Of a stretch of DNA of 10,572 nt, positions 6,665 to 10,572 are shown in pieces. Position numbers and translations under genes: made by a program. The number at the start of each line of letters is the position of its first letter. Position 1 is the stretch's first letter. Below the pieces are notes generated by a model, which saw only the letters and a program-made list of their open reading frames with translations, did no database searches and was not told the DNA's origin. Origin of the DNA: an uncultured Bacteroidota bacterium (GTDB lineage Bacteria; Bacteroidota; Bacteroidia; Chitinophagales; Chitinophagaceae); NCBI GenBank assembly GCA_937928385.1, contig CALEZD010000085.1:1-10572 (forward strand), written 5' to 3'.

Positions 6665-8845
6665 ATGTTGAAATATCTTTCTGCATTTATTCTACTTTTT
6701 GTTACCTCATTAGCTGTTGGTATTGAAAAAACTACCATAGATAAAAGTCTTGAAACAGCTTTAGTAGGTAGAAATGCATATTTACTTGTAGATGAAACTA
6801 ACTCACTAAGTTTTGAAAACGTGCGTTCTGCAGGAGCTTTTCAGAAATTAGATAAGGATATAGCTTCCCTGCAAAATGCAGGGGCCACATATTGGTTGAG
6901 GTTCACGGTAAGTAACCATGATAATGATGGTAAATTATTTGTAGAGTTTGTCCAGCCATTTCTGGATGAAATTGATTTTTATTATCCGGTTAGTGAAGGA
7001 AACTACAATGTTCACACGGGTGGAATGAAATACCCCTTTGACAAAAGGCAATACGATCAGAGTACAAACTTTTTGTACGACCTTAATGTGAGTGCCGGCG
7101 AACAAAAAACTTATTATGCAAGGATTAAGGTAAAACAGCAAACCGTGTTACCTGTCAGAATTCTCCCTGCAACAAAATTTTACTCCAATACTATCAACCT
7201 GAATATTTGGTTTGGTATCTACTGCGGTATCATTATAGTCATGTTCCTGTACAATATCTTTGTCTACCTTAGTATCAGGGACAGAAGCTATATATACTAT
7301 GTAATTCATACTATTGTTGTGGGCCTTACACAGGCTACACTTACAGGATTTACCTACAAATATCTCTGGCCTGATGCTCCCAGGTTTGCTGACTTTAGTT
7401 TTTTCCTCTTTACATGCCTGGTTAGTATTGTTGGTGTGCAGTTTCTCATAGAGTTCCTGCGAATACGAACCATCGCGCCAAGAATATTTAGGGTACTGAA
7501 AATATTCCAGGCTGTATATGTAGTGTATATTATTACAAGCCTGGCCGGGTTTAATTCCATCACTTACAATGCTATGTTACCCACACAGGGCACAATAGCT
7601 TTCGTAATACTTGGTGTGTCCATTCACCTGTACCGCAGGGGACTTTCGGAGGCCAAATATTATCTGATAGGTTGGTCTTCATTAATGGTGGCAATAATAA
7701 TATACGCCCTGAAAGATGCCGGAGTAATGCCGTTCAATAACATTACCTCGTATATATTGCTTTTTGGCTCAGCAGCTGAAGTTACACTCCTGTCCTTCGC
7801 CCTGGCCGATAAAATAAATATATTCAAACGCGAAAAAGAAGAGTCCCAGGTACAGGCGCTCACTGCTCTGGAAGAAAATGCCAGGATTATCAGGGAGCAG
7901 AACGTTATACTTGAAACCAAAGTGACTGAAAGAACAGTAGAACTCAAACAGTCAAATGATGAATTAAACAAGACGCTCAAAGATTTGAAAGAGGCGGAAG
8001 CACAACTTGTAGAATCAGAGAAGATGGCTTCACTCGGTCAGTTAACTGCCGGTATAGCTCATGAAATTAACAATCCTATCAATTTCGTTACATCCAATGT
8101 TAAACCCCTGAAGCGGGATGTCGATATGATTATCGACATGCTGAACAGGGTAGAAGAAATATCTTTGTCTGAGGTGAGCTCTGATGAGAAGAAACAGCAG
8201 ATAAAAGAACTAAAAGACGACCTGGATTATGATTATCTGAAAGAAGAAATAAGTTATTTACTGAATGGCATTACCGAAGGCTCAAACCGTACAGCCGAAA
8301 TAGTAAAGGGACTGAGAGTATTCTCAAGACTGGATGAAGACGACCTGAAATTAGCCGATATGAACGAGGGTATAGACTCTACCCTGGTTATTGTCAGGAA
8401 TACATTAGGTACAAATATCGATATAGTTAAAGAATACGGTAACCTCCCGCCAATTGAATGTTACCCGGGCAAACTCAACCAGGTTTTTCTGAATATCATT
8501 ACTAATGGCCTACAGGCTATACGCTCGAAATTCAAAGATGAAAAGGGAGGATTGCTTACCATACGTACATCAGTAATTGACGAGGATAATATCAGCATCA
8601 GCATTAAGGACAATGGTATAGGTATGGATGAAAATACCAAGAAAAAAGTATTCGAACCGTTCTTTACGACAAAAGACGTGGGTGAAGGTACAGGTTTGGG
8701 TATGTCAATCGTCTACAACACAATTAATAAGCATAATGGTAAAATAGAGTTTGAATCTGTTTTGGGAGAGGGAACAGAGTTTACTATTTCATTGCCTGTT
8801 AAATTAGTTAATGTTCAAATAGAGGATCAAGTTGGACAGCAATAA
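6665..8845 (+). CDS. 7TMR-DISM sensor histidine kinase
   Basis: This 726-residue inner-membrane kinase has a signal peptide (1-19) and a periplasmic beta-rich 7TMR-DISMED2-like domain (about 25-165, with TYWLRF at 75-80), thought in this family to bind small ligands. About seven membrane helices follow (roughly 177-201, 209-231, 241-264, 277-297, 305-322, 330-352, 358-384). A coiled coil spans about 388-455. The H-box SLGQLTAGIAHEINNP has His466 as phosphorylation site. A charged insertion (about 485-535) separates the two dimerisation helices. The ATPase domain shows the N-box NIITNGLQAI (610-619) with Asn614, DNGIGMD (649-655) and the G-box GEGTGLGMS (673-681), all apparently intact. It overlaps the next gene by 14 nt, indicating translational coupling. 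Its natural partner is probably that gene's receiver. Confidence 0.93.
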   Translation: MLKYLSAFILLFVTSLAVGIEKTTIDKSLETALVGRNAYLLVDETNSLSFENVRSAGAFQKLDKDIASLQNAGATYWLRFTVSNHDNDGKLFVEFVQPFLDEIDFYYPVSEGNYNVHTGGMKYPFDKRQYDQSTNFLYDLNVSAGEQKTYYARIKVKQQTVLPVRILPATKFYSNTINLNIWFGIYCGIIIVMFLYNIFVYLSIRDRSYIYYVIHTIVVGLTQATLTGFTYKYLWPDAPRFADFSFFLFTCLVSIVGVQFLIEFLRIRTIAPRIFRVLKIFQAVYVVYIITSLAGFNSITYNAMLPTQGTIAFVILGVSIHLYRRGLSEAKYYLIGWSSLMVAIIIYALKDAGVMPFNNITSYILLFGSAAEVTLLSFALADKINIFKREKEESQVQALTALEENARIIREQNVILETKVTERTVELKQSNDELNKTLKDLKEAEAQLVESEKMASLGQLTAGIAHEINNPINFVTSNVKPLKRDVDMIIDMLNRVEEISLSEVSSDEKKQQIKELKDDLDYDYLKEEISYLLNGITEGSNRTAEIVKGLRVFSRLDEDDLKLADMNEGIDSTLVIVRNTLGTNIDIVKEYGNLPPIECYPGKLNQVFLNIITNGLQAIRSKFKDEKGGLLTIRTSVIDEDNISISIKDNGIGMDENTKKKVFEPFFTTKDVGEGTGLGMSIVYNTINKHNGKIEFESVLGEGTEFTISLPVKLVNVQIEDQVGQQ
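8821..8834 (+). promoter_or_regulatory. Ribosome binding site deciding a TTG start
   Basis: AGAGG at 8821-8825 lies 6 nt before TTG 8832-8834. An in-frame TAG at 8820-8822 blocks any earlier start, and no ATG or GTG precedes the receiver's first strand. TTG 8832 is therefore the only plausible start of the receiver-kinase gene. Confidence 0.7.
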
Positions 8846-9923
8846 GAAAATTAAGGTATTATACATAGATGATGAACCGAACAACCTGGTAAGCTTTAAA
8901 GCCTCTTTCAGGTTCGATTACAACATCTTTATCGCCAATAATACCACCGAAGCACTTCAGCGTTTAGAAGAAAACCCTGATATCAGTGTCATACTCAGCG
9001 ACCAGAAAATGCCCGGTATGACAGGTGTTGAATTCTTTGAAGATATAAGAACCAAATACCCTAATCCTGTCAGGATATTGATCACAGGTTATACTGATAT
9101 TGACTCTGTTATCAATGCAATCAACCGTGGCCATGTATTCAGGTATATCAAAAAGCCGTGGACTGATGTTGATGTACAATCGGCTATAGACGAGGCGCAT
9201 AAGTTCTACATCACCAGTTCGATGTTGGCGCTTAAAAATGAAGAACTGCAAAAAGCGTACGAAGAACTGGATAAGTTTGCCTACAGCGCCACGCATGATA
9301 TGAGAGGGCCTATCCTCAGTGTTTTAGGTATAATAGACCTGGCCAAAAACGCTGAAGAGATGGGGGAAATTAAGGAGATGGTAGGTATGATGGAAAATGC
9401 CATGCTCAAATTGGATAACTACATCCAGAACTTGCATGACCATTATAGTATCAGGCGTGGAGAATTGAATATAACAGATATTGACTTCGAAAACGTAATG
9501 AAAGACATGAGCGACTTGTACGATATTACAAGCCGTGTCAAAAATGTACGTTTTGAAAAAATGGTACAGCAGAATGGTAAATTCAGAGGAGATGATATTT
9601 CAATAAAAATCATTGTCAATAATTTATTGTCAAATGCATTTAAGTACCAGAGAAAGGAAGCGGATGAAAAACTAGTCACATTTTCAATAAAAGCAGAAAA
9701 CGGCCAGGTGGTAATAATGGTGGAAGATAATGGCATTGGAATTCCTAAAAAAAACATGAATGATGTGTTTACGATGTTTTTCAGGGGGGCAAACGATGAA
9801 ATAGGCTCAGGTTTTGGCCTGTATAATGTTAAGGATGCGCTGAATAAAATAAACGGCAAAATAGAAGTAACATCTGCTGAAAATGTGGGTTCAAAATTTT
9901 TAGTAACAATACCAAGTAAATAA
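8832..9923 (+). CDS. Receiver-first histidine kinase (REC-HisKA-HATPase)
   Basis: This 363-residue soluble protein joins an N-terminal receiver to a kinase core. The receiver (about 7-125) has Asp13-Asp14, phosphoacceptor Asp57 in ILSDQKMP, Thr85 in LITGYTD, and Lys107/Lys108 before PW. A short helix (about 130-147) leads into the H-box DKFAYSATHDMRGPI (147-161) with His155. The ATPase domain (about 255-362) has the N-box NNLLSNAFKY (263-272), DNGIGIP (299-305) and the G-box GSGFGLYNV (325-333). All catalytic motifs look complete. In this domain order the receiver probably gates the attached kinase, making it an intermediate relay between the membrane kinase upstream and the receiver downstream. 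The start codon is TTG and the 14-nt overlap with the upstream kinase gene indicates coupled translation. Confidence 0.92.
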   Translation: MDSNKKIKVLYIDDEPNNLVSFKASFRFDYNIFIANNTTEALQRLEENPDISVILSDQKMPGMTGVEFFEDIRTKYPNPVRILITGYTDIDSVINAINRGHVFRYIKKPWTDVDVQSAIDEAHKFYITSSMLALKNEELQKAYEELDKFAYSATHDMRGPILSVLGIIDLAKNAEEMGEIKEMVGMMENAMLKLDNYIQNLHDHYSIRRGELNITDIDFENVMKDMSDLYDITSRVKNVRFEKMVQQNGKFRGDDISIKIIVNNLLSNAFKYQRKEADEKLVTFSIKAENGQVVIMVEDNGIGIPKKNMNDVFTMFFRGANDEIGSGFGLYNVKDALNKINGKIEVTSAENVGSKFLVTIPSK

Positions 9924-9943
9924 TAACGATGGGGGCAGGCAAA

Positions 9944-10321
9944 ATGAATTTTATAGTTATTGACGATAGCAAGCTTGATTGTTTCATTGCTGAAAAAATA
10001 ATACTAAATAGTGGTTCGTGCGAGTCTGTCAAGGTCTTTCAGCAAGCTGCACAAGCGTTGGAGCATATTGAGGCATCAGCCTCACAAGGTACAACTGTTG
10101 TGTTTGTTGATATTCAGATGCCGGTGATGAATGGTTTCGAATTCGTAGAGAACTTTGAAAAACTAAGTGCCGAATTGAAGAAAAACTATCATATGTACAT
10201 GCTGTCTTCATCTATCAATGAAAATGATATTGCCCGTGTCAAAGGATATGCTTCAGTGAGGCATTTTCTCAACAAACCTCTTACCAACGATACGATTAAA
10301 GCTGTATTAGAAGAATTTTAA
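9944..10321 (+). CDS. CheY-like single-domain response regulator
   Basis: The product is 125 residues, a lone receiver domain acting in the cytoplasm. The acidic pair is Asp7-Asp8 in MNFIVIDDS, the phosphoacceptor is Asp56 in VFVDIQMP, Ser88/Ser89 in MLSSSIN takes the switch position, and Lys111 in FLNKPL is the conserved lysine. No output domain follows, so it should act by binding a partner or as a phosphate carrier in a relay. ATG 9944 was chosen because receivers usually begin just before the first strand and a G-rich stretch with AGG lies 4 nt upstream. ATG 9929 in the same frame would add five residues and cannot be excluded. With 20 bp between it and the receiver-kinase gene, it is almost certainly in the same operon. 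It is convergent with the TraB/GumN gene. Confidence 0.9.
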   Translation: MNFIVIDDSKLDCFIAEKIILNSGSCESVKVFQQAAQALEHIEASASQGTTVVFVDIQMPVMNGFEFVENFEKLSAELKKNYHMYMLSSSINENDIARVKGYASVRHFLNKPLTNDTIKAVLEEF

Positions 10322-10330
10322 AAAGGGAAC

Positions 10331-10572
10331 TTATTTCATGGGTTCTACAGAATAGCCCTGACTTCTGAGCAGGTGTATCAATCCTTTTTCGCCCCAAAGG
10401 TGGCCGGCACCCACTGCAAAGAATACAGATTTCTGATCCATGCGTTCGGCCATACGGTCTATCCATTTTTCATTGCGCTCGTCAAGGAAGGCATCCATAT
10501 TATCACCCTCTTCTTTAGATTTCATGATGAGGTTGTTTAGTTCCTCTATATCCTGTTTCTTATAGTTTTTTA
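10331..10572 (-). CDS. TraB/GumN family protein, C-terminal part
   Basis: Only the last 80 or so codons are in the window. The frame is open from the TAA at 10331-10333 to the right edge, so the N-terminus lies outside. The ATG at 10525 is internal, because the frame continues upstream through further codons without a stop. The readable end contains LDERNEKWIDRM, then FFAVGAGHLWGEKGLIHLLRSQGY and a short tail. The RN-x-x-W and VGAGHLxGxxG motifs are hallmarks of the TraB/GumN (PF01963) family, which is related to Tiki-type metalloproteases and includes exported bacterial members. In Bacteroidota these often carry a signal peptide, which cannot be checked here. The start lies 9 bp from the end of the CheY-like gene, tail to tail, with no clear terminator between them. 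Confidence 0.85.
   Translation of the reverse strand, partial: KNYKKQDIEELNNLIMKSKEEGDNMDAFLDERNEKWIDRMAERMDQKSVFFAVGAGHLWGEKGLIHLLRSQGYSVEPMK

Noticed and set aside
9443..9859. 138-residue minus-strand open frame inside the receiver-kinase gene
   Set aside because: It is antisense to the ATPase domain, has low-complexity hydrophobic and Ser content, and matches no family I recognise.

Overview
The window looks like chromosomal DNA of a Bacteroidota bacterium, most likely of the Chitinophagales type. This is inferred from moderate AT-richness, weak or absent Shine-Dalgarno sequences, a 7TMR-DISM sensor kinase, and receiver domains of the LTGYxDxxxVIxAxNxG style. I cannot name a genus. No rRNA, tRNA, CRISPR array, insertion sequence or phage gene was seen.

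Left part (1-2739), housekeeping. A strong hairpin terminator opens the window. It is followed by a DinB-superfamily metalloprotein gene (+), which meets a minus-strand set tail to tail with no intervening base. Read in its own direction, that set is a WaaE-like family 2 glycosyltransferase, a small exported protein with a DUF4177-like end, and the 23S rRNA pseudouridine synthase RluF. The three lie 29 bp and 3 bp apart and are probably co-transcribed.

Right part (2751-10321), a signalling and enzyme cluster. A minus-strand single-receiver regulator ends in its own intrinsic terminator. It is divergent from a 764-residue fusion of a ThiF/E1-like domain to a nitroreductase-like domain (Rv1355c-type). 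On the same strand follow an orphan GNAT-like protein, a 7TMR-DISM sensor histidine kinase, a protein with a receiver in front of a histidine kinase (TTG start, 14 nt overlap with the kinase before it), and a CheY-like receiver. The kinases and receivers could form the chain membrane kinase His466 to receiver Asp57, then kinase His155 to the last receiver. None of the three regulators has a DNA-binding domain, so the output must be protein-protein or lie elsewhere.

The most interesting reading is that the two enzymes make or modify a small molecule or a peptide/protein conjugate, and that the adjacent membrane kinase and relay sense it or control its production. This is inferred from gene order and domain content only. 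The window ends inside a minus-strand TraB/GumN-family gene whose N-terminus lies outside.
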